A stretch of DNA of 7,056 nucleotides from an uncultured Prevotellaceae bacterium (GCA_945486445.1 CALYTD010000054.1:1-7056); one strand, 5' to 3'; counted from the first letter of the stretch, positions 1-5,631 are shown. Notes: a model not told the origin generated them from the letters alone. Translations and numbers: made by a program.

Positions 1-1385
1 GCGAAAGGCTTTGCTGCTTCCATGTCGTCCATGCAGTGTACGTAGTATGCGCAGATGGCGTTGTAGGCATTGATGAGCAGTTTTGTCTCGCCTGCGCTGC
101 GCTCGGTGCTTGCTTCGAGGGTTGTGGCAAGGGTGATGTAGTGCGGGCCTGCCATCTTTAGTTTCTCCATGTCGGTGGCTTCAAGTGCGAATGGCAGTTT
201 GGCGCGCTTGCTGGCGATGTAGGCGGCATTGGTAGGGTATTTCTCTGCCAGTTGTGCGTAGATCTCATCGGCCTTGGTGTATGCTTCTTTCTTACGCTCT
301 GGTGTTGTCTTGTCGTCCATCAGCTCGTCAGCGTAGAGGGTGGCGAGGGTCTCGTCGAGGGTGAATGATGACTGTGGTTGTGCCTTGAGGTATTTGTCGA
401 GGTATTCGCCTGCCTTGTTGTAGTTGCTGAGTTTCTTGTAACAGTCAGAGATGTCCTTGTTCTTCTCTGTCACGGTGCCTGCGTCGATGCCGTCGAGTTG
501 TTGTATCTTCTCATAGCATTTGATGGCTTCCTCGTATTTGTCTGCGCCTTTGAGGGCTGTTGCATAGTAGTTGTAGTCGTATGCGGTTATCTTTGCAGAG
601 TCAGAGGCGTTGAAGAGGTTGTCACCGGCAGCGATGGCAGCGGCGTAGTTCTTGGTGGAAGCCTCGTTGAACATGATGAGGCGGTTCATGGAGGCGTTGC
701 GTGGCCACTTGTTGTGTCCGTAGTTGGCTACTTCAAGTGACTTGGCATAGTCTTGTGAGAGGAAGAGGTTTGTAGCGTAGTCTGATACCTGATAGTCTTT
801 CATCTGGTCAAGGCTTACCTTTGCATAGTACTCGTTAGCCTGCTTCATCTTACCGCTGCTGGAGTATATCTCTGCTGCGATGAGGTCAACGGGATAGTCT
901 GGTCGCTGGCTGCGCAGTGCTTCCAGTGTCTGCACGGCACCGTTAGGGTCTGTCTTGCTCATTATCTGTGCGTAGCGACGGTAGCCGTCTGGGTTTTGTG
1001 GGTCGCCGTAGATGGCCTGCTGGAACCATGTGGCTGCTGCGCCACCGTCGTCTTCTGCTACTGCTATGTTGCCGAGAAGCACATATACCGTGCCTTTTTC
1101 TTCGGGGGTGCCTTTCTTTGTTACGAGTGTAAGGGCTTTTTCTGCATATAACTTGGCTGTGGCTTTATCGTTGGCAGCAAGGTATGCCTTGGCGATGCTT
1201 GCCAGTGCAAGGGGATTTTTCTTGTTTTCTTTGGCGATGTCCTCAATCTGGTCTTTTGCATCAGGGGTATTACTCTTGATGATGGTTGACACTTTTGTCA
1301 TGAGTTCATCTGGCTGGGTCTGAGCCATAGCGGGAGCACCGATGACTATCATCATGGCTCCGATAATTAGGTTCTTGTTTATCAT
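1..1385 (-). CDS. Secreted tetratricopeptide-repeat (TPR) protein, 3' end cut by window edge
   Basis: I translated the minus strand from ATG at 1385 and found 461 codons with no stop before the left edge, so the C-terminus is missing. Residues 1-21 form a signal peptide (hydrophobic LIIGAMMIVIG, then APAMA before Gln22, a good signal peptidase I site), which predicts a periplasmic protein. The rest is helical and TPR-like. Clear units lie near 57-87 (AKAYLAANDKATAKLYAEKA), 98-131, 132-164, 165-190, 199-232, 270-299 (KYEEAIKCYEKI), 312-345 and 362-390 (AYTKADEIYAQLAEKYP). TPR domains act as protein-binding scaffolds; no catalytic motif is visible. It follows the PstS-like gene by 86 nt, beyond exbB-exbD-exbD-tonB, so a role as a periplasmic accessory of the Ton motor is plausible. 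That is by analogy with TtpC of Vibrio TonB2 systems or CpoB of Tol-Pal; I see no homology evidence for either. The TPR call is firm, the role is a guess. Confidence 0.9.
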   Translation of the reverse strand, partial: MINKNLIIGAMMIVIGAPAMAQTQPDELMTKVSTIIKSNTPDAKDQIEDIAKENKKNPLALASIAKAYLAANDKATAKLYAEKALTLVTKKGTPEEKGTVYVLLGNIAVAEDDGGAAATWFQQAIYGDPQNPDGYRRYAQIMSKTDPNGAVQTLEALRSQRPDYPVDLIAAEIYSSSGKMKQANEYYAKVSLDQMKDYQVSDYATNLFLSQDYAKSLEVANYGHNKWPRNASMNRLIMFNEASTKNYAAAIAAGDNLFNASDSAKITAYDYNYYATALKGADKYEEAIKCYEKIQQLDGIDAGTVTEKNKDISDCYKKLSNYNKAGEYLDKYLKAQPQSSFTLDETLATLYADELMDDKTTPERKKEAYTKADEIYAQLAEKYPTNAAYIASKRAKLPFALEATDMEKLKMAGPHYITLATTLEASTERSAGETKLLINAYNAICAYYVHCMDDMEAAKPF

Positions 1386-1471
1386 TTGTTGCTTTTTTTA
1401 TTTTTTCTTTTGTCGTTGTTTGTCTCTGTGTGCTCTGGAGGTAGTGTGGCACTGCTGCGTCTGTGGCGTGG
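1386..1471 (-). other. 86-nt spacer and A-rich leader before the TPR gene
   Basis: This is the longest gap inside the predicted operon. Its half nearest the TPR start is purine-rich, dominated by A in the mRNA sense (AAAAGAAAAAATAAAAAAAG), with no Shine-Dalgarno sequence; A-rich leaders commonly support initiation in Bacteroidota. I see no TAnnTTTG promoter box and no hairpin-plus-U-tract terminator, only a 4-bp dyad (AGTG/CACT) at 1443-1453. The sequence gives no reason to separate the TPR gene from the operon, but transcript processing here cannot be excluded. Confidence 0.5.
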
Positions 1472-2428
1472 TCAGTCGGTCACGTGTATGTTACGCACGG
1501 TAAGGTTGCCGTATGCTGGCAACAGACCGGACTTTAATATTACGATTTGTCCGCGGTCCTGTGATATTATGAAGTTCTTGAATCCTGTTGGTAAGCCCAT
1601 GTGCGTGTCATTGAGCAGTATGTATATAGTGCGGACGAGTGGGTAGTTGCCATTGTAGAAGTAGTATTGGTATGGCTTCCATGAGTTCCTCACGTTGGCG
1701 ACATCGAGTTTTGAGACGGCCATGGGTCGTACTTCCTTGCGGAAAGTGAGGTTTGTGGTGTCGCGCTGGTCGTTGAGCCAGTTGCTGCCTATGATGCCTA
1801 TGGCGCCTTTGTGTTTTTCTACGTATGTTACGACGTCTGCTGTTTTATTGACAGCGAACACATTGGGGCTTGTTATTGGTTTCCCTCCGAGTATGCTGTC
1901 CTCTACATAGTGTACGGTGGAGGAGCGCCTGTTGTCAAATGCTACGGTTATCTCGCCTTTGTCGGAGTTAGGGTATATCTGGTTCCAGTGTGTCACCTCG
2001 CCAGTGAGTATTTTCTTTATGTCTTTCACACTGATGCATGAGTCAGTGTTGGATGTATTCTGTATCAGTGCCAGTCCATCGTATGCTATCTTGATGGAAA
2101 GGGGAAATTGCTTGCGGTCTTTCAGGTTTTGAAGTTCCGCAGGCTTGAAGTCGCGGGCTGTTACCGCCATGCACACCTTGCCTTGCAGTAGCATATTTAT
2201 TGCTTCTGACTCGTTGGTATATATAGGTGTGATTTTTGCGAGTGGGTACAGTGCCTCGAATAGTGAGCGTTCCTCGTCTATTATGGGACTAAAACTTTCG
2301 TCAGAGGCGAAAGTCATCGCCCCTGACGAATAAGTGTCTGTACGACCGCTTTTGTTCTTGTGGCCACAAGAACAAAAACTGGTCATAAGTGTTAATCCTA
2401 CTATTATGTAAGATATTGCTTTTGTCAT
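1472..2428 (-). CDS. PstS-like periplasmic binding protein, predicted lipoprotein
   Basis: This 318-residue protein belongs to the phosphate-binding-protein type (PBP_like_2/PstS superfamily). Residues 1-20 are a short hydrophobic signal ending FCS before Cys21, an acceptable lipobox, so Cys21 is the likely lipidated residue. Family hallmarks follow in order: SDESFSPIIDEE (42-53) at the start of the first lobe; KKILTGEVTHWNQI (138-151), matching the 'I..G.I..W' hinge motif of PstS; FDNRRSSTVHY (164-174), where PstS has its phosphate-contacting Ser/Thr segment; KGAIGIIGSNWL (207-218); and YPLVRTIYILLND then FKNFIISQDRGQIVILKSGLLPA (262-305), the usual C-terminal half-lobe. It starts 24 nt after tonB stops, so it is probably cotranscribed with the Ton genes. 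No pstCAB permease is in the window, so uptake of phosphate through an ABC transporter is not shown here. The ligand is unknown; phosphate or another oxyanion is only the default guess. Confidence 0.88.
   Translation of the reverse strand: MTKAISYIIVGLTLMTSFCSCGHKNKSGRTDTYSSGAMTFASDESFSPIIDEERSLFEALYPLAKITPIYTNESEAINMLLQGKVCMAVTARDFKPAELQNLKDRKQFPLSIKIAYDGLALIQNTSNTDSCISVKDIKKILTGEVTHWNQIYPNSDKGEITVAFDNRRSSTVHYVEDSILGGKPITSPNVFAVNKTADVVTYVEKHKGAIGIIGSNWLNDQRDTTNLTFRKEVRPMAVSKLDVANVRNSWKPYQYYFYNGNYPLVRTIYILLNDTHMGLPTGFKNFIISQDRGQIVILKSGLLPAYGNLTVRNIHVTD
2297..2330 (-). repeat. 13-pair hairpin inside the PstS-like gene, next to the palindrome
   Basis: On the mRNA strand TTCGTCAG, G, GGCG pairs with CGCC, T, CTGACGAA around the 8-nt loop ATGACTTT. 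The DNA dyad has one A/C mismatch (2305 against 2322). In the minus-strand RNA this becomes a G-U wobble, so the stem is continuous with 13 pairs. It spans codons of the segment YSSGAMTFASDES, including the family-conserved SDES. It begins 19 nt downstream of the 28-bp palindrome. Confidence 0.8.
2350..2377. repeat. Perfect 28-bp palindrome inside the PstS-like gene
   Basis: The 14-nt arm TTTTGTTCTTGTGG (2350-2363) is followed directly by its exact reverse complement (2364-2377). GACC at 2344-2347 can pair with GGTC at 2381-2384 outside it, across a small internal loop (2 nt against 3 nt). In RNA it could form a 12-bp stem with a GGCC tetraloop, plus the 4-bp outer stem. It covers codons 18-26 and the first base of codon 27, i.e. 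the lipobox Cys and the loosely constrained linker after it. U residues come before the stem and A residues after it, so it does not look like an intrinsic terminator on either strand. Confidence 0.9.
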
Positions 2429-2452
2429 TTCCTGTTGTTGATGATGTAGGGA

Positions 2453-3292
2453 TTACTGGAGACGGAATGTTACAGGCAGGGTGTATTTTACACGTACTGC
2501 TGAGCCATTCTGCTTACCTGGTATCCAGTGTGGCATAGACTTGATGACGCGGCATGCCTCCTTGTCGAGTGACGGGTCAACAGACTTTGCTACGCGAACG
2601 TCTGTGATGGAACCATCGCGTTCTACGACGAAGGTACATACAACACGTCCTTGGATGCCGTTCTCCTCTGCTATCACTGGGTACTTGATGTTGCTGCTGA
2701 GGTATTGCATCAAGGCTCCCATACCGCCAGGATAAGATGGCATCTGCTCAACTACGTCGAACACCTTGTTATCTTCTTCCTTTGGCTTTACAGGCTCCTG
2801 AGCTATTACTTCCTTAGCTTTAAGCACTTCACCGCCCTCGTCGTTACCGACTACATCGAATGAACCGATGGCGGCGCTGCTCTTCATAAGTTCATCCTGT
2901 GACTTCAGTTCGTCCTCGGGTCTTACTTCATCATCTTTCTTGATGACAGGTGCAGTGAACTTAACGGAACTCTTTACCTTCTCCACTACTTTCTGTACCT
3001 GCTCCTGCTTTACAAGTTGTTTGCGCTCAACTTTTGCTTCCTTCTTCTTCTGCGTGAGTGCAGAGAGTTCGGTCACTTGGTTCATGGCTGCTTTTTGTGC
3101 TGCTGCCGCATCCGCAATGTTCTTGAGGGTGAGACCTATCTGACATGCGATAGCAAGCAAGATAACAGCCAGAATAGCTACTACGTTACGGCGACCTGTG
3201 CTCTTACGTAAGGCATAGGCACCATAAGCCTGGTTGCGGTCCGCAAAGACTATGTCGGTCCATTCACCAGATATTAGATCTATTTTTGACAT
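2453..3292 (-). CDS. tonB: TonB energy-transducing protein
   Basis: This 279-residue protein carries motor force from ExbB/ExbD in the inner membrane to TonB-dependent outer-membrane transporters. The N-terminal cytoplasmic stretch (1-34) contains FADRNQAYGAYALRK (16-30), a signature of Bacteroidota TonB. A single membrane anchor lies at about 36-56. The periplasmic linker (57-175) is rich in Lys, Glu and Val and unusually poor in Pro, unlike the Pro-Lys/Pro-Glu rod of enterobacterial TonB. The C-terminal TonB domain (178-279) is canonical: VEQMPSYPGG, then NIKYPVIAEENGIQGRV, FVVERDGSITDVRV, SLDKEA, MPHWIPGKQNG and the final YTLPVTFRL strand. The start gives a full N-terminal signature and has an A-rich leader without a Shine-Dalgarno site. 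It lies 48 nt after the second exbD and 24 nt before the PstS-like gene. Confidence 0.96.
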   Translation of the reverse strand: MSKIDLISGEWTDIVFADRNQAYGAYALRKSTGRRNVVAILAVILLAIACQIGLTLKNIADAAAAQKAAMNQVTELSALTQKKKEAKVERKQLVKQEQVQKVVEKVKSSVKFTAPVIKKDDEVRPEDELKSQDELMKSSAAIGSFDVVGNDEGGEVLKAKEVIAQEPVKPKEEDNKVFDVVEQMPSYPGGMGALMQYLSSNIKYPVIAEENGIQGRVVCTFVVERDGSITDVRVAKSVDPSLDKEACRVIKSMPHWIPGKQNGSAVRVKYTLPVTFRLQ

Positions 3293-3313
3293 TGTATTTA
3301 TCTTTTTGATTGT

Positions 3314-3333
3314 TAATACTGATCCTTGTATTA
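3314..3333. repeat. Small intercistronic inverted repeat between exbD and tonB
   Basis: TAATAC (3314-3319) and GTATTA (3328-3333) form a perfect 6-bp inverted repeat around an 8-nt loop, inside the 48-nt gap between the second exbD and tonB. No U tract follows it on the minus strand, so it is not a convincing terminator. It could be an mRNA stability or processing element. The stem is short and AT-rich, so chance is a real alternative. Confidence 0.4.
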
Positions 3334-3340
3334 CGACAGA

Positions 3341-3973
3341 CTATTCAACGCCTTTCTCTTGAAGGAGTTTCTTGTCTTGGTCGTTGATTTTGTCAAGGAC
3401 GTACTTGCCAATGCTGCATATCTGCATCTCGTCAAGAGCATCAACCACGTTTTTATAGGTTGAGGAGTCTGTTGCCTTGATGATGATTGTCATGGTCTGA
3501 ATCTTCTCACCATTTATCGTACCGCCTCTTATCTTTGAGAGCTCTGCTGAGTACTCGGCCTCTGTCATTTGATCCTTTTTAAGGTCAAGTTCTGCTTTCG
3601 CCTTCATGACTTGCAGTACAGGCTGTGTGCCGTCTTCTGTCACGTGTGTCTGGAGAACCTTACGGATACCGTTCTTGCCCCATGTTGTTTCTTTCAGACA
3701 TGATGGATCATCGTACTTCGGTTGTCCTTCTACGTAGTAGATTTTGTCTTTGGCGGCAACATATATGGTGATAGTGTATGACGCCTTTGTTACTGACTTA
3801 TCGTTGTCTTCAAGGTTCTTGTCGTTTGAAGGCATACTCAATTCCATTGACTGAGGTTTTGCCAGAGAGGTACAGAGCATGAAGAAAGTGATAAGAAGCA
3901 TCATCATATCAACCATCGGCGTGAAGTCCACGCGGACGTTCATTTTCTTTTGCTTTTCTTGTTTCTTTGCCAT
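3341..3973 (-). CDS. exbD: ExbD/TolR-family motor protein, second paralogue
   Basis: This 210-residue protein is predicted to be an inner-membrane component of the proton-driven Ton motor. It has a strongly basic cytoplasmic tail (MAKKQEKQKKMNVR), then the family motif VDFTPMVDMMMLLITFFML with one transmembrane helix (about 19-37). Asp22 aligns with the protonatable Asp25 of E. coli ExbD. The conserved C-terminal periplasmic subdomain is at 161-193 (MTIIIKATDSSTYKNVVDALDEM). Between them, residues 85-155 form a Lys/Glu-rich insertion; E. coli ExbD is only about 141 residues long. Its ATG follows the stop of the first exbD by 3 nt, and a GGAGG site lies inside that upstream gene, so the two are probably translationally coupled. 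It is clearly diverged from its neighbour outside the helix, so this is not a recent duplication. Confidence 0.93.
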   Translation of the reverse strand: MAKKQEKQKKMNVRVDFTPMVDMMMLLITFFMLCTSLAKPQSMELSMPSNDKNLEDNDKSVTKASYTITIYVAAKDKIYYVEGQPKYDDPSCLKETTWGKNGIRKVLQTHVTEDGTQPVLQVMKAKAELDLKKDQMTEAEYSAELSKIRGGTINGEKIQTMTIIIKATDSSTYKNVVDALDEMQICSIGKYVLDKINDQDKKLLQEKGVE

Positions 3974-3976
3974 TTA

Positions 3977-4594
3977 TTAATCCTCCCCTGTCTTTAAAGA
4001 TGTGATAAGGTAGTAACGGTTCTGGTCCATGTCCTGAAGTTCTGACATCACTTTCTTGATGTTGGCATAAGGAGTGTCAGAGTCTGCCTTGATGGCAATC
4101 TTTATGTCCTCGGTGTTGTCAACCACTGAGGTTACCCATTCTTGGAACTCGCTCTTTCCGTTGTTGATGGAGTCGGTAGGTATGCCGGCTTCTTTGCCGG
4201 TGATGGCCTCTGTCATCTTTTCGTTAGGGAGTCCGAGATATGTTTTCAGCAGTGACAGGCTCATGCCCCACATGGGGTCTGTCTGGAACTTCTTCATCTC
4301 TTGGGCAGTCAGTTGAAGGTCAAACTTGGAATCCATGTCTTGGATTACAGTCATCATATCGTTCTGATTGTCCATACTCATAAATACCTTGCCGTTTTTA
4401 TCGACAATGATATTCAGGACGTCTTTCTCTGGAATCTTAATCTCCGATACAGACATTGGCTGGTTTACTTTTACTGGCTCGTTCTTCACGAATGTTGATG
4501 TGAGCATGAAGAATGTCAGCAAAAGCACCATCACGTCTGACATAGGGGTCATGTCAATCCAGACGTCGCTTTTCTTAATTTTTAACTTACCCAT
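3977..4594 (-). CDS. exbD: ExbD/TolR-family motor protein, first paralogue
   Basis: This 205-residue protein has a short basic N-terminus and the motif VWIDMTPMSDVMVLLLTFFML (11-31) with one transmembrane helix (about 17-36). Asp20 is equivalent to E. coli ExbD Asp25, the residue taken to carry the proton in the ExbB pore. The periplasmic part has the first strand region at 57-73 (KDVLNIIVDKNGKVFMS), an insertion at about 80-155 absent from E. coli ExbD, and the conserved end IKIAIKADSDTPYANIKKVMSELQD (164-188). It begins 32 nt after exbB and ends with tandem in-frame stops (TAATAA) that abut the ATG of the next exbD. With ExbB and TonB it forms the Ton motor. A TolR function cannot be excluded by family alone, but adjacency to tonB favours ExbD. 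Confidence 0.93.
   Translation of the reverse strand: MGKLKIKKSDVWIDMTPMSDVMVLLLTFFMLTSTFVKNEPVKVNQPMSVSEIKIPEKDVLNIIVDKNGKVFMSMDNQNDMMTVIQDMDSKFDLQLTAQEMKKFQTDPMWGMSLSLLKTYLGLPNEKMTEAITGKEAGIPTDSINNGKSEFQEWVTSVVDNTEDIKIAIKADSDTPYANIKKVMSELQDMDQNRYYLITSLKTGED
3982..3986 (-). promoter_or_regulatory. Strong Shine-Dalgarno site for the second exbD
   Basis: The minus strand reads GGAGG followed by an 8-nt spacer (ATTAATAA) and ATG at 3973. It lies within the last codons of the first exbD (Gly203-Glu204-Asp205). The exbB, first exbD, tonB, TPR and aminotransferase starts have no comparable site, and the PstS-like start has only AGGA too close to its ATG. The placement suggests translational coupling, although the motif is also fixed by the codons it occupies. 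Confidence 0.6.
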
Positions 4595-4626
4595 AACTGA
4601 ATAAAATTTAAAGGGTTAGCAAAAAA

Positions 4627-5451
4627 TTAAGCTTCTGGGTGCTTGTCTTCGTATGTATGAGCGATTGTGTAACCAATCTCGTCCATTGCAAATGTAAGCT
4701 TGTCGATCTTGTTTGTGAAGTAGTTGTATGCAACTACAGAAACCCAAGAGGTAGCGATACCAGAAGCGGTGTTCACAAGGGCCTCAGAGATACCAGTAGA
4801 AAGTGCCATAGAGTCTGCACCACCACCAGCTGCAAGTGCTGCGAATGAACGTATCATACCAAGCACAGTACCGAAGAGGGCGGTAAGTGTACCGAGTGTT
4901 ACGATTGTTGCGATGATAGGAAGGTTCATGGTCATTGTTGGCATCTCAAGAGCACTTGCTTCTTCGTGTGCGTTCTGGATTGCTGCAACTTTCTCCTTCA
5001 ACTTGATAGGAGCTGCTTCCATTTCCTTGTAGGCCTTGAGGTCAGCGAGGACTACGTTAGCAACAGAACCCTTCTGCTTGTTGCAGAGTTCTTCTGCCTT
5101 TGCGATGTCTCCGTCTTTGAGTGCCTTCTTCACGTTTTCTGTGAACTTGGTCACATTACCCTTACCGGCGCAAGCAGAGATAGCGATGATACGCTCCACT
5201 GACATAGCGATGACTGTGCAGAGAAGACCAAGGATGATAGGAACGACCCAACCGCCTTTGTACACTGTTCCGAGCATGTTCAGAGGATGACCTTCTGGGT
5301 CACCGTTAGCAAAGTTGTTTGGGTTACCAAGGAAGAAGAGGTAGAAGCAAACACCCACTGCGAAAGCAAGGATAATGATGATGATTGCGTGTCTTACACC
5401 CTGAAAGCCTGCTGACTTCTTAGGTGCGGCTGTTTTTTTTGTAGCTGCCAT
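4627..5451 (-). CDS. exbB: ExbB (MotA/TolQ/ExbB proton channel family)
   Basis: This 274-residue protein is the pore-forming subunit of the Ton motor. After a Lys/Ala-rich cytoplasmic tail there are four predicted membrane helices: about 21-42, 68-92, 176-200 and 225-246. The first is extra compared with the three-helix E. coli protein and is usual in Bacteroidota. A cytoplasmic helical domain occupies about 95-170. The proton-path residues are present: ALFGTVLGMIRSF contains Thr195 (E. coli Thr148 position), and GISEALVNTASGI contains Glu223 (E. coli Glu176) and Thr228 (E. coli Thr181). It is the first gene of the predicted operon, preceded by a promoter candidate about 120 bp upstream and followed 32 nt later by exbD. 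The start at 5451 leaves a normal short N-terminus; there is no Shine-Dalgarno site. TolQ is the alternative, made less likely by the adjacent tonB. Confidence 0.95.
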   Translation of the reverse strand: MAATKKTAAPKKSAGFQGVRHAIIIIILAFAVGVCFYLFFLGNPNNFANGDPEGHPLNMLGTVYKGGWVVPIILGLLCTVIAMSVERIIAISACAGKGNVTKFTENVKKALKDGDIAKAEELCNKQKGSVANVVLADLKAYKEMEAAPIKLKEKVAAIQNAHEEASALEMPTMTMNLPIIATIVTLGTLTALFGTVLGMIRSFAALAAGGGADSMALSTGISEALVNTASGIATSWVSVVAYNYFTNKIDKLTFAMDEIGYTIAHTYEDKHPEA

Positions 5452-5528
5452 AATTGTTTGATTAGTTTTAAATTATTAATTAATTAAATTGATTATTGTA
5501 TTGATTTTGTGTTTTGTCCAAAGACGGT

Positions 5529-5545
5529 TTAAGGTTGGTTAAGGT
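5529..5545. repeat. Direct repeat TTAAGGT x2 in the exbB leader
   Basis: TTAAGGT occurs at 5529-5535 and 5539-5545, i.e. ACCTTAA twice on the minus strand, with start-to-start spacing of 10 bp or about one helical turn. It lies some 25-40 nt downstream of the predicted exbB -7 box, so it falls in the leader RNA or in a repressor-like position. Functional meaning is unknown. Confidence 0.5.
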
Positions 5546-5568
5546 ATAACACTGTACGTTTTCAAACA

Positions 5569-5601
5569 CAAAGTTAGCAAATAAAATAGAACTACGGCAA
5601 T
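5569..5601 (-). promoter_or_regulatory. Candidate Bacteroidota-type promoter for the exbB operon
   Basis: On the minus strand TAACTTTG (5576-5569) fits the Bacteroidota sigma-factor -7 consensus TAnnTTTG exactly. ATTG (5601-5598), 21 bp upstream, matches the -33 TTTG box in three of four bases. Transcription would start near 5560, giving a leader of about 110 nt before the exbB ATG. It lies between the terminator-like hairpin at 5666-5688 and exbB, as expected for the operon's own promoter. Confidence 0.55.
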
Positions 5602-5606
5602 GTTTT

Positions 5607-5631
5607 AGAACTTTTAACAGAAAAAAGTTCT
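5607..5631. promoter_or_regulatory. Dyad with 9-bp arms immediately upstream of the -33 box (candidate operator)
   Basis: AGAACTTTT (5607-5615) and AAAAGTTCT (5623-5631) are perfect inverted repeats around 7 bp. The dyad ends 5 bp before the -33-like box of the predicted exbB promoter, which is where a dimeric activator would bind. No U-tract follows it on either strand, so it is a poor terminator. No regulator can be named from the sequence. Confidence 0.5.

Noticed and set aside
378..740. Plus-strand open frame of 120 codons
   Set aside because: It runs antisense to the continuous TPR-protein frame (1385 to the window edge); composition is Val/Cys-rich, as expected of a shadow frame.
1386..1646. 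Plus-strand open frame of 86 codons
   Set aside because: It overlaps the 3' end of the well-supported PstS-like gene on the opposite strand and shows no family features.
2366..2374. Cys19 as the lipidated cysteine of the PstS-like protein, or an acidic surface-export signal after it
   Set aside because: Cys19 is preceded by Phe at -1, which is unsuitable; Cys21 with Ser at -1 is better. The residues after Cys21 (GHKNKSGR) are basic, so the acidic lipoprotein export signal described in Bacteroidota is not seen.
2350..2377. The 28-bp palindrome read as an intrinsic terminator
   Set aside because: In either direction the stem is preceded by U and followed by A residues, so the required 3' U tract is absent; it also lies inside an intact gene.
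3234..3246. TTGCGG/CCGCAA inverted repeat near the start of tonB
   Set aside because: It falls in codons for the highly conserved FADRNQ segment, has only 6-bp arms with a 1-nt centre, and is explained by the protein sequence.
4262..4277. CCCCA/TGGGG dyad inside the first exbD
   Set aside because: It is short and results from the codons for Asp-Pro-Met-Trp-Gly; no further structure surrounds it.
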